NCBI GenBank assembly: GCA_050287965.1
Contig: JBNKCX010000010.1
Coordinates: forward strand, 31,243 to 95,242
DNA from: CBFDBF01 sp050287965
GTDB taxonomy: Bacteria; Pseudomonadota; Gammaproteobacteria; Chromatiales; Chromatiaceae
Direction of reading: 5' to 3'
DNA length: 64,000 nucleotides
The notes below the pieces were generated by a model that ran no database searches, was not told where the DNA came from, and saw only the letters and a list, made by a program, of their open reading frames with translations. The position numbers and the translations under genes are program-made. Numbering within the stretch: position 1 is the first letter of the stretch; every line of letters starts with the position of its first letter. Positions 18,368 to 27,184 of this stretch are shown piece by piece.

Positions 18368-19330
18368 ATGCTCCATGGTGACGATTTCAATGATCGGGAT
18401 CAGTCTGCCGTCCGGGAACAGGCGGCGGAGTGGTTTGTGCGCATGGGTGGAAGCCGGGTCTCCGAAGAGGAACGCAGCGCATTTGGTCTGTGGTTGCGTG
18501 CTCACCCGGAGAACCTCAGGGAGTATCAGGCGGTTCAGGAGTTGTGGCAGGAACTTGATGACTTAAAAAACGTCATTCCTATTGCAGATGCCGGGACCGA
18601 CGCCCGAGCGCATCACAAACTGGCGGGGCGATTTCTTGTAGCGGCCGCCACGCTGGCGATTCTAATGTTCACCGGGTTGTTGGTCTTTCTCTTCGAACCG
18701 GGCAGTTATGAAACAGGCAAAGGAGAGCAGCGAACACTCCACTTGGCCGATAACTCAGTGGTGCGGCTCAATAGCGATACCTTGTTGCGGGTGGAGCTGA
18801 CCTCTGAGCAGCGTACGCTCCAGCTGCTCAGGGGCGAGGCCTATTTTGAAGTTGCACATGATCCCGATAGGCCGTTTGTTGTTATTACTGCGGGCGGAAC
18901 GGTACGGGCGGTCGGTACCCGATTCAATATCTACCGACAGTCATCGGATGTGCTTGTAACGGTGGTGGAAGGACGCGTCGAAGTGGCTGCGGGGGAAGGG
19001 GGGACGCGTCTGTTGAATGCTGAAGAGGTGATCGCCTTTGGAACGGATGGGCGTTCTCTTTCGCAAATCGGGCGCCGAAATAATCATTCCCTGGATTGGC
19101 TGGAGGGGCGTATCTATTTCGAAGCGACGCCGCTGGCTGATGTCGTAGCGCAACTGAACCGTTACCTGGAAACACCATTGCGTATAACCGATCCCGGACT
19201 GAACGATCTCAGGCTCAGCGGCACGTTCCGTATCGCCAATCTGGAGTCATTCCCTGAACTGCTGCCTCGGCTGCTTCCGGTGGCGCTGGAGCGTTCCGCT
19301 GGCAGCGTACTGCTAAGCCGCTCCCGCTAG
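18368..19330 (+). CDS. FecR family anti-sigma/sigma regulator
   Basis: Single-pass inner-membrane regulator of 320 residues that passes the signal from the receptor to the FecI-type sigma factor. The N-terminal cytoplasmic DUF4880-type helix (REQAAEWFVRMGGSRVSEEER, with WLRAHPEN) binds the sigma factor. A membrane helix follows at about residues 80-108, and then the periplasmic FecR domain (GEQRTLHLADNSVVRLNSDT, LLRGEAYFEVAHD, AVGTRFNIYR). A C-terminal DUF4974/STN-like segment is present (TPLADVVAQLNRYLETPL). It lies 79 bases after the sigma-factor gene. Confidence 0.92.
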   Translation: MLHGDDFNDRDQSAVREQAAEWFVRMGGSRVSEEERSAFGLWLRAHPENLREYQAVQELWQELDDLKNVIPIADAGTDARAHHKLAGRFLVAAATLAILMFTGLLVFLFEPGSYETGKGEQRTLHLADNSVVRLNSDTLLRVELTSEQRTLQLLRGEAYFEVAHDPDRPFVVITAGGTVRAVGTRFNIYRQSSDVLVTVVEGRVEVAAGEGGTRLLNAEEVIAFGTDGRSLSQIGRRNNHSLDWLEGRIYFEATPLADVVAQLNRYLETPLRITDPGLNDLRLSGTFRIANLESFPELLPRLLPVALERSAGSVLLSRSR

Positions 19331-19409
19331 TCTCCCTTATCCTCCCCACACGGCGCCGCTTTCCGCGATTGAATGTCAGGGTTTTCCTCTGTCGTTCGTC
19401 TCAGTATCT

Positions 19410-21761
19410 ATGGCATCCCTGGATATTTGGGATGGCGCTGGATGTGTGGCGAAGAGCAGCGGGGAAATTAGAGTGGAGCCAAAAATAGAACAAATCCTGT
19501 CCGAGTTCCGTGTGTTCAAGCGTGGTGCCTTGGCGCTGATTCTGGCACTTGTCTTTGGGGTTCAAACGGCGTTCGCGGAGGAATCGGTCGAGTTCGATAT
19601 CGGGCCGCAACCCCTTGAAACGGCCCTCAAGGCATTCATGGAACAGTCACGTGTCGATTTGCTTTACCCGGCGGACCGGATGAAGAGCCTGCGCACAAAC
19701 GGGGTACGCGGTGTCCGGGATCCCGATGAGGCATTGAGGCTGCTGTTGAGCGGAACCGGCGTGGTGATGGAGCGCCGCGGGGAGGTATTTTTGCTTATTG
19801 ATGGTGAAGCGGCAGGGCGGCGGGGCGAGATCCCGCCGACTATCACCATTACCGCAACCCGTACCGAACGGGATCTGCTGGAGGTCCCCGCCAGTGTTTC
19901 AGTGGTAACCGCCGACGAGATCAAACGTCAGCATGCCGGAAAATCGGAAGATGTCCTGCGTTCCCTGCCGGGGCTGGATCTTATTTACATGGCGGGAGAT
20001 TCTTCCGCCAGTATTCCGGTTCTGCGCGGTCTGGGCCAGAGCTTCGCCGGTACTACCACCCAGGCTTATCTGAACGGTATGCCGATCGAACCGCTGGCGA
20101 TCACGCGCCGCTATCTCTGGTATACAGTCGATCCCTCCACCATCGAGCGCATCGAGGTGGTGCGTGGTCCCAGTTCAGTGTTGTACGGGCCTAACGCGAT
20201 GGGGGGCGTGATCAACGTTATTACAAAGCGAGGCGGCGGAGAGCCCTTCGCCGACGTGGTGCTGGGTCTCGGTTCTCACGACGGCCGCTCGGCGCAAATA
20301 TCGGCGGGGGGCTCCGCCGGTGATTTCGATACCTATTTTAGCGCCAGCTTCAAAGATACCGACGGCTACAAGCAGCTTACAGAAACCCCGGCGCCCTGGG
20401 CCCTATGGTATTCGCCGGATTACGCCGATCTGGACGGCCACGACAGTGAATCGATGAAGTTGAACGGGCGCCTGACTTGGTGGCTTGGAGAGGATACCGA
20501 TCTTTCGTTGGGGGCCTACCGTTTCAGGAACGAGGGCGCGGTGCTGGGAGGTCATCCCAATTACCGAATCGAGCAGGAAGGGTACGTATACGATGCCGCG
20601 CTTACCCATCGTTTTTCCGCCGGCCATGTGTTTAAGAGCAAGCTTGCCTATTCGGATGTATCGGCGCCGGAACGCACCTATGACGATATCGCCTGGGGCG
20701 GCACTGGTCTTGAACTGGTCGGTTGGGACGATGAGTATGAAGAGTCTCTCGCCGTGGATGTGCAGTTGGATCTTAAGCTGCTACCGACCAATACGCTGAC
20801 TCTGGGCGGCACCTGGTGGGACGGAGAGTATTCCGCAGCGGAATACGATACTTCGGACGTTGAAGTATGGAGTGGTGAAAACAAGAGTCGTACCTACGGA
20901 ATTTTTGTGCAGGATGAGCATCAATTCGATCGTCTCACGATCACCCTGGGTGGGCGCTATGATATCTATGAGCATTACGATTATGAATCCAACGGCATCG
21001 GTATCCCGGATGCGGATGACGAGGTATTCACGCCTCGAATGGCACTTAACTATCGATTGGACGAAGGGTTTTCCATTTACGGTTCAGCCGGGACTGCCTA
21101 TGTCCCTGCTCCCAACAGCCTTAAATACCGCAGTGGTGCGATGTGGCTGAACAACCCCGATCTGAAGCCGGAGACTTCCACTTCCTATGAGATCGGTGTC
21201 AAGTTCCGCGATCCGGCCGACACCCTGGAGGGCAGCGCGGCCTTTTATCGAACCATCTACGAAGACAAGATCGCGGTGGCGATGGTGGGTCCGCAACGGC
21301 AGTTCCAGAACCTCGGCGAAACCCGCGTATACGGTCTCGAACTGGATCTTCGCTCCCGCCTGGGCGATTACTGGGAACCGTTTTTCAACTACACCTATAC
21401 CGATTCCGAGATCACCGAGAACCCCTCTGACACTTCCTTGGAAGGTAACGAGACGGCCAATACACCGAAGCATAAGGCCAATCTCGGACTGCTTTACGAC
21501 AATCCCAACTGGATGACCGCTCAGGCCATAGGTCGTTATGTCGGCAAGCGCTACTATCAGGATAGTAATGCCGATAACACCCGGGTGAAGGGTCATTTTC
21601 TTGTCGACCTGAAACTGTCGAAAACCTTTCATGCTGCTGCCGGTCCCGAGTGGACGGCCAGCCTCTCGGTGGACAACGTGTTCGACCAGGAGGGTTACGG
21701 TTTCTGGTATGAACAGCTGGATGGCAGGAACTTTTGGTTGGAACTCGGAGCAAGGTTCTGA
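19410..21761 (+). CDS. TonB-dependent receptor with signalling (STN) domain
   Basis: Outer-membrane active transporter of 783 residues. The signal peptide ends FGVQTAFAEE. An STN domain follows (about residues 55-130: FDIGPQPLETALKAFMEQS, LLSGTGVVMER), which contacts FecR. A plug domain begins after TITATRTERDLLEVPASVS, the TonB-box region, and the 22-strand barrel ends in Phe. The ATG start gives an unusually long leader; in-frame GTG codons at 19473 and 19512 are alternatives. It resembles siderophore or cobalamin receptors, but the ligand is unknown. No siderophore synthesis genes are nearby, and its only companion is the propeller-cytochrome protein that follows, overlapping by 1 base. 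Confidence 0.93.
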   Translation: MASLDIWDGAGCVAKSSGEIRVEPKIEQILSEFRVFKRGALALILALVFGVQTAFAEESVEFDIGPQPLETALKAFMEQSRVDLLYPADRMKSLRTNGVRGVRDPDEALRLLLSGTGVVMERRGEVFLLIDGEAAGRRGEIPPTITITATRTERDLLEVPASVSVVTADEIKRQHAGKSEDVLRSLPGLDLIYMAGDSSASIPVLRGLGQSFAGTTTQAYLNGMPIEPLAITRRYLWYTVDPSTIERIEVVRGPSSVLYGPNAMGGVINVITKRGGGEPFADVVLGLGSHDGRSAQISAGGSAGDFDTYFSASFKDTDGYKQLTETPAPWALWYSPDYADLDGHDSESMKLNGRLTWWLGEDTDLSLGAYRFRNEGAVLGGHPNYRIEQEGYVYDAALTHRFSAGHVFKSKLAYSDVSAPERTYDDIAWGGTGLELVGWDDEYEESLAVDVQLDLKLLPTNTLTLGGTWWDGEYSAAEYDTSDVEVWSGENKSRTYGIFVQDEHQFDRLTITLGGRYDIYEHYDYESNGIGIPDADDEVFTPRMALNYRLDEGFSIYGSAGTAYVPAPNSLKYRSGAMWLNNPDLKPETSTSYEIGVKFRDPADTLEGSAAFYRTIYEDKIAVAMVGPQRQFQNLGETRVYGLELDLRSRLGDYWEPFFNYTYTDSEITENPSDTSLEGNETANTPKHKANLGLLYDNPNWMTAQAIGRYVGKRYYQDSNADNTRVKGHFLVDLKLSKTFHAAAGPEWTASLSVDNVFDQEGYGFWYEQLDGRNFWLELGARF

Positions 21762-23104
21762 TGCTGGCCGGACAGATTTGTTTCGGCTTGGCCCTGCTGG
21801 TGTTTCTGTCTTCGCCGGTACTGGGATGTCGGCCCTTCGGTTCTTACCAGTTCGCGGAGGATTCGGAAGGGGGTGTCTGGTTCACCGAGGGTGACAACAA
21901 TGCCATCTCCCGCCTAGCCCCGGACGGGAGGGTGACTGCGCATCCTCTGCCGACGCCGCAATCGGAACCTGCCTCCCTGGCGCTGGCGCCATCAGGAGCG
22001 GTCTGGTTCGTCGCCCTGGATGCCGGAAAGGTCGGTCGGATCGAACCGGACGGCCGTATCGTTGAATATGCCGTCACCGACGGTCATCCCAGCCTGGTGG
22101 CCGTGGACGGAAACGGTGAAGCCTGGTTTACGCAGATGGCCGGCAACGAAGACGGCAGGCAGCACACTGGTCATGGCGCACACGGGATCGCCAAGGTAGG
22201 GCGCATAGACCGCGACGGGAAAATGCACGGTTCTCCGGTGCCGGTAGGATGGCCGACATCCATCGCCTTCGATGGACGGGGCCGGGCATGGGTGACCCTG
22301 CTGGTACCTGGCGGCAAGACGGGGGACCCCAAGGGTCTTCTGGCACGGCTATCACCTCAGGGAGAGTGGCATATCGCTGAAGAGTGGGAAAACAGTTGTC
22401 CGGGTAATCTGGCGCATACGCCGAAGGGTGGACTCGCCTTCTCCGATCACTGTCGGGAGGTCCTCGGTCGGGTAGATATCGAGGGTGCGGTCACCATCCA
22501 GGAATTGCCTCCGAAGACCTACATACAACAAATGTCGGCGGCTGAAGATGGCATGTTGTGGTTTACGGGCGATGAAAAGGGACGCCTGGGCCGCATCGAC
22601 CTGCAGGGCGGGGTGAGCTACGTAGAACGGCCGGAAAATGGAGACCAGACCATGGCGGTTCTGGCCGCCGGCAACGGCGATGTGCTGTTCTCGGAGTTCT
22701 ATAATTACAATATAAACCGCCTGAAAAGCAGCGGTGAGTTCGTGGAACATCTGGTCAATGTCGATGACCGCAAGCAGGTGCGTAAGGTTACCGAGGGTGA
22801 GGTGTGTCGCATCGAGTTCGCCGCCCGTATCGCTTCCAAGGCCGCGATGGACAAACGGCGCGCCGAAGAGGTGCGGAATGGCCGCTTCAGGCCGGATGGC
22901 AAAGGCACGGAGAAACTGGTCCGGCAGAAGTGCCTGGTCTGTCATGATGCCCGCCGCCTGTTGCTTTCCAGGCGTAGCGACTGGACTCCCAGTATCAACC
23001 GCATGCGCGCCTACCGCGAAGTGCGGGAGGTTGAGCCGCTGACCGACGAGGAGAGCCGTCGCTTGGTAAGCTACTTCAATGCGTATTACGGCATAGATCA
23101 GTAG
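21761..23104 (+). CDS. Streptogramin-lyase-like beta-propeller fused to a cytochrome c domain
   Basis: A 447-residue exported protein that starts inside the receptor stop (TGATG). The hydrophobic leader ends VLGC, so it could be a lipoprotein. Residues about 25-330 are a Vgb-like propeller with repeats of the type E-x-x-x-G-x-V/A-W-F-T/V and I-S/G-R-L/I-x-P-D-G. The C-terminal 85 residues carry one heme c motif, CLVCH (391-395), followed by LLLSRRSDWTPSINRM and a terminal helix, like small class I cytochromes. Fixed to a TonB-receptor locus, it may process or oxidise the imported ligand in the periplasm. The substrate is unknown. Confidence 0.85.
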   Translation: MLAGQICFGLALLVFLSSPVLGCRPFGSYQFAEDSEGGVWFTEGDNNAISRLAPDGRVTAHPLPTPQSEPASLALAPSGAVWFVALDAGKVGRIEPDGRIVEYAVTDGHPSLVAVDGNGEAWFTQMAGNEDGRQHTGHGAHGIAKVGRIDRDGKMHGSPVPVGWPTSIAFDGRGRAWVTLLVPGGKTGDPKGLLARLSPQGEWHIAEEWENSCPGNLAHTPKGGLAFSDHCREVLGRVDIEGAVTIQELPPKTYIQQMSAAEDGMLWFTGDEKGRLGRIDLQGGVSYVERPENGDQTMAVLAAGNGDVLFSEFYNYNINRLKSSGEFVEHLVNVDDRKQVRKVTEGEVCRIEFAARIASKAAMDKRRAEEVRNGRFRPDGKGTEKLVRQKCLVCHDARRLLLSRRSDWTPSINRMRAYREVREVEPLTDEESRRLVSYFNAYYGIDQ

Positions 23105-23167
23105 ACCGCAGGGCGTCTTTCAGTTGTTTTCGGGGTGTCTGTGCCGGGTGCTCCGAAATAGGATTAA

Positions 23168-23199
23168 AAAAAGGCCGCAGCTTTCGCTGAGGCCTTTTT
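23168..23199. terminator. Bidirectional rho-independent terminator
   Basis: AAAAAGGCC / GGCCTTTTT stem with an inner CAGC-TTTC-GCTG hairpin, between the convergent propeller-cytochrome gene (+) and the unknown operon (-). A-rich and T-rich flanks fit both directions. Confidence 0.85.
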
Positions 23200-23217
23200 G
23201 TTGGTTTTCGCGCCACC

Positions 23218-24408
23218 CTAACTACATTGCGCCACGATCCGGTCGAAGTCATGACCCGCGGCTATGGCGTGGGTCTGCTTCACCGCGAACCGCTTCTCCG
23301 GGTTATTGAAGACGTTGCTGTAGAACTCGTGATCCAGGGTGGGTCTTTCCTTGATATCTATTTTCCATAGCAGGTGGGCCAGACCCTGAACGGCGCCCAT
23401 GTTCAGGAAAGAGAGCTGTACCTCTTTGCTTTGGGGATAGATACGGCGATATCCGATGCCTTCATAGGAGTTGTATATCCGGATGATCAACTGCTTGCCG
23501 GGGTCGATCCGTTCGACGCGCCAGACGCCCCAGCCCAGGGCGTTTATCACCGCCACCATACCGTGGACCCAGTCCGTGTCGTCTTTACAATGGGGTACGA
23601 CCAACTGGTACCACTCGGGACTGGACATGATGCCGCCGAAGGTGTTGAAGGCACAGATATGCCCGCCCTGAAGGAATACCTCGCGGGTATGACCCAGCGG
23701 CATCCCGCCCCGGATCATTTTGTAATAGGTCTCGTAGGAGATGAAATTGTAGTAATCGGCGAAGTGGTTGGTAAGCACTACGCCAAAGGCGTCAATCAAG
23801 CCGGTGTCTTCGGTGCCGCTTTTGCCGTACAGGGGCAGGCCGGATACCGCTTCAATGATTTTATCTTCGTTGACACTGGTCCTGAACTCCTGACACTCCT
23901 TAAAGGAGAAGCGGGGTGGGGCGTTTTTGTATTGTGCCGGGAACTTGAGCGGGCTCTCCGGCGGGTCCAGTTCGCCATGGGATGTAAACCAGTCGGCAGG
24001 AGAACCTTGCTGTTTGCATTTGTCCTCCTGGTAAAGCCGATCCGTGATGCCGGAGATATAGCCTGCGGTAAAGAAGCAACTGGGTTCCTTCTTGCCGTGC
24101 ATGATGGCGGCTTGCCCGTAGTGAGAAGTGGGGGTAACCCATACGTCTTTCTGCATGGCCCGGAGCTTGCCGAAACCGCAATAGGCGAACTCCTCGGTCA
24201 GGTCCTTACTGCTATACCCGTTTTTCCGCAAGGCCTTAACCAGGGGAATGACCGTGTCGGTAAGCAGTTTTTTGGGGTTGCAGCCCGCTATACCTTCGGA
24301 CAGCATCACCGCCGTCTGCAGATAGGCGTTGTAGTGGTTGCAGTGGAAGACCCTGCTCAGTCCGCCGATCAGGGTCTGGCCATGTTGTCGGATTATTTCC
24401 TTTGTCAT
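23218..24408 (-). CDS. Unknown 396-residue protein, last gene of a three-gene operon
   Basis: A soluble protein with many Cys and His residues. The ATG at 24408 has AAAGGTG upstream at a good distance; an in-frame GTG lies at 24420. The N-terminal half is helical (ten or so cysteines, including AYCGFGK, PSCFF, ECQEF). The C-terminal half reads DWVHGMVAVINALGWGVWRVERIDPGKQLIIRIYNSYE, then several hydrophobic segments. This is weakly reminiscent of V4R/hydrocarbon-binding domains, where a GWG-type turn precedes a strand; I rate that as a guess. The two upstream genes are also unknown and lie 20-35 bases apart from each other. A terminator follows. Confidence 0.7.
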   Translation of the reverse strand: MTKEIIRQHGQTLIGGLSRVFHCNHYNAYLQTAVMLSEGIAGCNPKKLLTDTVIPLVKALRKNGYSSKDLTEEFAYCGFGKLRAMQKDVWVTPTSHYGQAAIMHGKKEPSCFFTAGYISGITDRLYQEDKCKQQGSPADWFTSHGELDPPESPLKFPAQYKNAPPRFSFKECQEFRTSVNEDKIIEAVSGLPLYGKSGTEDTGLIDAFGVVLTNHFADYYNFISYETYYKMIRGGMPLGHTREVFLQGGHICAFNTFGGIMSSPEWYQLVVPHCKDDTDWVHGMVAVINALGWGVWRVERIDPGKQLIIRIYNSYEGIGYRRIYPQSKEVQLSFLNMGAVQGLAHLLWKIDIKERPTLDHEFYSNVFNNPEKRFAVKQTHAIAAGHDFDRIVAQCS

Positions 24409-24442
24409 TGGCGATCGCACCTTTATCTAATACTAGTTATGC

Positions 24443-24841
24443 TCAGCGGCCAAAAAGCCCCTTCAATTTGGATTTAAGACTGCCGCCCCTCTTCTGCATC
24501 AGATCTTCCATATGATCGAGCGGTTCAGGGACAACCGGTTCCCGGGGGGCGGGGGCCGGGCGCAGTGAGGTGCAGAAACGCTGCAGTTCGTTTTTCAGAT
24601 AGAGGTCGAACTGCTCATTTATAATCTTCTCCAGGGCGTTGATCTTCTTCCCGTCCAGGATCAGCTTGGGAGCATCGAAATCGAAGACTCCGGGGTGGGC
24701 GACATTGCATTTCAGCACCAGACGGGTGGTCATGGTGCCGTGATCGATGGGTGTCTTGTTCAGCTGTTTACGTTTGTTGTTTATGACTTCAAACAGTTCC
24801 GCCGGGGTGATGGTCCACCGGTCATCTTGTTCCGTTGCCAT
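24443..24841 (-). CDS. Unknown 132-residue protein, middle gene of the operon
   Basis: Good ribosome site (GAGGAG before the ATG at 24841). Residues 1-95 form a compact-looking domain (WTITPAELFEVINNKRK, LKCNVAHPGVFDFDAPKLIL, NEQFDLYLKNELQRF). A proline-rich linker (PAPAPREPVVPEPL) and a basic, possibly amphipathic tail follow (KSKLKGLFGR), which could touch a membrane or a partner. No family is recognised. Genes on both sides are unknown as well. Confidence 0.7.
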   Translation of the reverse strand: MATEQDDRWTITPAELFEVINNKRKQLNKTPIDHGTMTTRLVLKCNVAHPGVFDFDAPKLILDGKKINALEKIINEQFDLYLKNELQRFCTSLRPAPAPREPVVPEPLDHMEDLMQKRGGSLKSKLKGLFGR

Positions 24842-24854
24842 GGGTTACTTCTCC

Positions 24855-25181
24855 TCATCTTTGGTTAAATTCTGTAGTAGTAATTATTTCGTCCATCAGT
24901 GCCGATACTTGAAGCAGTACCTGTTCAATCTTCCCGTCGCTGGTCTGATGGTAAAAGTTTATTTTCAGTTCCGGAAAACCAGCGGGAGGAATGATCAGGA
25001 ATCCCCACTCCGCGTCGACATAGCTCACACCCAGCATCTCATGCCGCAGTTTTCCCAGTTGTCGCAGGCTCCGGTTTAGCCGTCGGTAGAGCGGCGGATC
25101 CAGGTCTGTCGGGACAGAGAACGCAAACGCGCGATAATCGAGGCAGGCGGGTATTGCCTTGCAGTTGTTCGGGATAGTTAT
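24855..25181 (-). CDS. Unknown 108-residue protein with a probable non-AUG start
   Basis: First gene of the unknown operon. The earliest ATG in this frame is at 25037, but the frame remains open and protein-like for another 192 bases (to a stop at 25230-25232), with sensible sequence such as DYRAFAFSVPTDLDPP and RRLNRSLRQLGK. The only strong ribosome site upstream, AAGGAG (25188-25193), is followed at 6 bases by ATA (25179-25181), and no ATG, GTG or TTG is suitably placed. I therefore place the start at this ATA; ATC two codons later is the next choice. A frameshift or sequencing error is the main alternative. No family is recognised. Confidence 0.6.
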   Translation of the reverse strand: MTIPNNCKAIPACLDYRAFAFSVPTDLDPPLYRRLNRSLRQLGKLRHEMLGVSYVDAEWGFLIIPPAGFPELKINFYHQTSDGKIEQVLLQVSALMDEIITTTEFNQR

Positions 25182-25555
25182 GTATCTCTCCTTCAGAATA
25201 TCCTTTTCTAAATAAACAGGTTTTCCCAGTCAAGTCGTTCCGCGAACGGGAGGTGACGATCGCCGTCAAAAGGGGTCGAATTCGGCTCCATTTCGACGTG
25301 GGCCGGGACAGGGATTTTTTTATAAGTCCATGAAATATAGCTCTTATCTCCTGAATATGGTTCGTGGTATTGTTTTCATTATGGCTGAAAACCGCCGAAA
25401 ACCTGAAGCAGTCCAAAAAAATGTAAAAAAAGCACAAAAGGAAGACGGGATCTTTCCGCGACCAGGCGTTATCCCTGTTACCCGGCGGTCTTCTTGAAGG
25501 ATTCCTTGGGTGGGAATTAGCTTATAATGCCCCTGCGAGTAATAGGGATTATTCT
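25182..25555. other. Divergent intergenic region
   Basis: About 370 bases that should hold promoters for the minus-strand unknown operon and the plus-strand DUF3592 gene. Long A/T-runs occur around 25415-25440. ORFs in it are composed of unlikely residues and are probably chance. No structured element is seen. Confidence 0.4.
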
Positions 25556-26326
25556 GTGGTTAAGTTGCAACCTGAATTAGATTTGTACTTAAAAAGTGCT
25601 GAGATAGAACAACGAAAGAACACGTTTATGAGAATAATATCGATAGCGAAATATCTATTTGTAACTGTAGGCATCGGGATGTTGGTCGGGGCGTATTTTT
25701 TATATGCGAATACGCAGGATTTTTTGAAAAGTGCCCTGACCGCGGATGGAACAGTTATAGAACTTGTTCGTTCCAGATCAACTGATTCAGTTACATACAG
25801 GCCTGTGGTCGAGTTCAAGACGCGAGACGGATCGACTATTGAATTTGTGTCCTCGTCCGGTAGTAATCCTCCAAGTTACTCGAAGGGGGAGGTTGTTAAC
25901 GTTTATTACCAAGAGTTCTCTCCCGAGCAGGCAAAAATAAGCGGTTTCTTTTCTCTTTGGGGTGGGTCGGTTATTCTTGGAGGCATTGGTTCGGCATTCT
26001 TCTTATTCGGCTTTGTAATAATGTTGAGCGGGATATTGGCGACGAAAAAGGCTGAATATTTGCGACGGTATGGAGTGCCGATTAAAGCCAAATTCCAGGG
26101 TGTGCAAACCAATTCCTCGCTCGAAGTGAATGGCAGAAACCCATACCAGATTACTGCTCAATGGAAAAATCCGGCCACATCAGAGATTCATGTGTTCAAT
26201 AGTGAAAATATATGGTTTGACCCAACGGATCATATTCATGGTGATGAAATTACCGTCTTGATAGAAAAGGATAATCCAAAGAAATACTATATCGATATTT
26301 CTTTCCTTCCAAAAATGGCGGGCTAA
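25556..26326 (+). CDS. DUF3592 family membrane protein
   Basis: A 256-residue inner-membrane protein. A first helix lies at about residues 27-50 and a second at about 135-160. Between them is the DUF3592 domain (VIELVRSRST, YRPVVEFKTRDGSTIEFVSSSG, YSKGEVVNVYYQEFSPEQAKI), a small extracytoplasmic beta domain. The second copy after helix two is degenerate (YGVPIKAKFQGVQTN, YQITAQWKNP, ENIWFDPTDHI). The GTG start has no strong ribosome site. The role of the family is unknown. Base composition is more AT-rich than the flanking GC-rich genes. Confidence 0.85.
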   Translation: MVKLQPELDLYLKSAEIEQRKNTFMRIISIAKYLFVTVGIGMLVGAYFLYANTQDFLKSALTADGTVIELVRSRSTDSVTYRPVVEFKTRDGSTIEFVSSSGSNPPSYSKGEVVNVYYQEFSPEQAKISGFFSLWGGSVILGGIGSAFFLFGFVIMLSGILATKKAEYLRRYGVPIKAKFQGVQTNSSLEVNGRNPYQITAQWKNPATSEIHVFNSENIWFDPTDHIHGDEITVLIEKDNPKKYYIDISFLPKMAG

Positions 26327-26390
26327 AAACACCAGAACACGGTCCGCTTGATATCATGTTGTTGGCCAAAGATCCTGGAGAAATATCCTA

Positions 26391-26756
26391 GTGGACGAAT
26401 ATACCAAGGGAATAGAAACGCTCGGTAAGCTTATCGGCTCCGAACGGGCTGATAAGGTTGCCGGTCGTTTCAGAGACCTGAGCCCTTCATTTGAGAACGA
26501 AGCCATATCCGTCGTATTTGGCCGCACCTGGTCACGCGATGCGATCGACGTAAAGACACGTTCTTTATGCAGTATCGGGATCCTTGCTGCACTCGGGCGG
26601 CACGGTGCCCTGCGCATCGTATTCGGTATTGCGCTGAGTAATGGTGCGACAGTTGAAGAGATTACAGAAGCGTTGCTTCAGGTTGCCATATACGCCGGTT
26701 ATCCGGCTGCTTTTGATGCGTTGCCGATCCTGCAGGAAGTGCTTAACGAGAGATAA
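26391..26756 (+). CDS. Carboxymuconolactone decarboxylase family protein
   Basis: A 121-residue, all-helical protein of the CMD/AhpD superfamily. Typical features are SLCSIGILAALGRHGALR in the active-site helix and the C-terminal AIYAGYPAAFDALPILQEVL. It has only one cysteine in the active-site region, so it is of the decarboxylase-like class rather than the CxxC peroxidase class. Members of this group act on beta-carboxymuconolactone or similar lactones, but no aromatic-degradation genes are near. The GTG start has GGAG ten bases upstream. It is not obviously in an operon. Confidence 0.85.
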   Translation: MDEYTKGIETLGKLIGSERADKVAGRFRDLSPSFENEAISVVFGRTWSRDAIDVKTRSLCSIGILAALGRHGALRIVFGIALSNGATVEEITEALLQVAIYAGYPAAFDALPILQEVLNER

Positions 26757-26833
26757 GAATAAGAAGAGGATAGGCGGTAGGCGGGATATCATGTGCATTT
26801 GCAGCCGGGCCGTATTTAATATGGGAGAATTGT

Positions 26834-27184
26834 ATGATCAAGCGAGTATTGCTGATAATTGCATTGACTATTTATGGCAGTGTTGCAGCGGCGGATTCCA
26901 ACTCTTGGTTGTTGGGCAATTGGAAAATAGTATACGATCCGGATGGCGAAACTAACGAAGTCCTGACTTTTTCTCCCGGAGGTAAGTTTGCTGTTACGGA
27001 CATATCTACCGGCCAGAAAATTCTAGGCGTCTATTCTGTAACACCTACTGAGATAGATGTTAGCCTTGTTCAGCGGGGCGAAGTATTTATGCAGTTAAGG
27101 CTTGCCTACGAGAGCAGTAGGGATAAATTGTTTTACAATCCGGATAATACAGATGACCCGGCATATTATATGAAACTCGATTGA
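26834..27184 (+). CDS. Small secreted protein, lipocalin-like
   Basis: A 116-residue protein with a signal peptide (ends SVAAADS). The mature domain of about 95 residues starts WLLGNWKIVYDPDGETNEVLTF, the W-x-L/G-x-W-x-I pattern of short lipocalin-like beta-barrels, and is almost all beta strand. There are no cysteines in the mature part. It could bind a small hydrophobic ligand or act as an inhibitor, but no ligand can be inferred. Confidence 0.7.
   Translation: MIKRVLLIIALTIYGSVAAADSNSWLLGNWKIVYDPDGETNEVLTFSPGGKFAVTDISTGQKILGVYSVTPTEIDVSLVQRGEVFMQLRLAYESSRDKLFYNPDNTDDPAYYMKLD

Noticed and set aside
23374..24477. Plus-strand ORF (367 residues) opposite the unknown 396-residue gene
   Set aside because: The minus-strand gene has a good start, operon context and terminator. 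The plus-strand version has none of these.
25039..25437. Minus-strand ORF (132 residues) before the unknown operon
   Set aside because: It overlaps the better-supported frame of the 108-residue protein, has an unlikely composition and no ribosome site.
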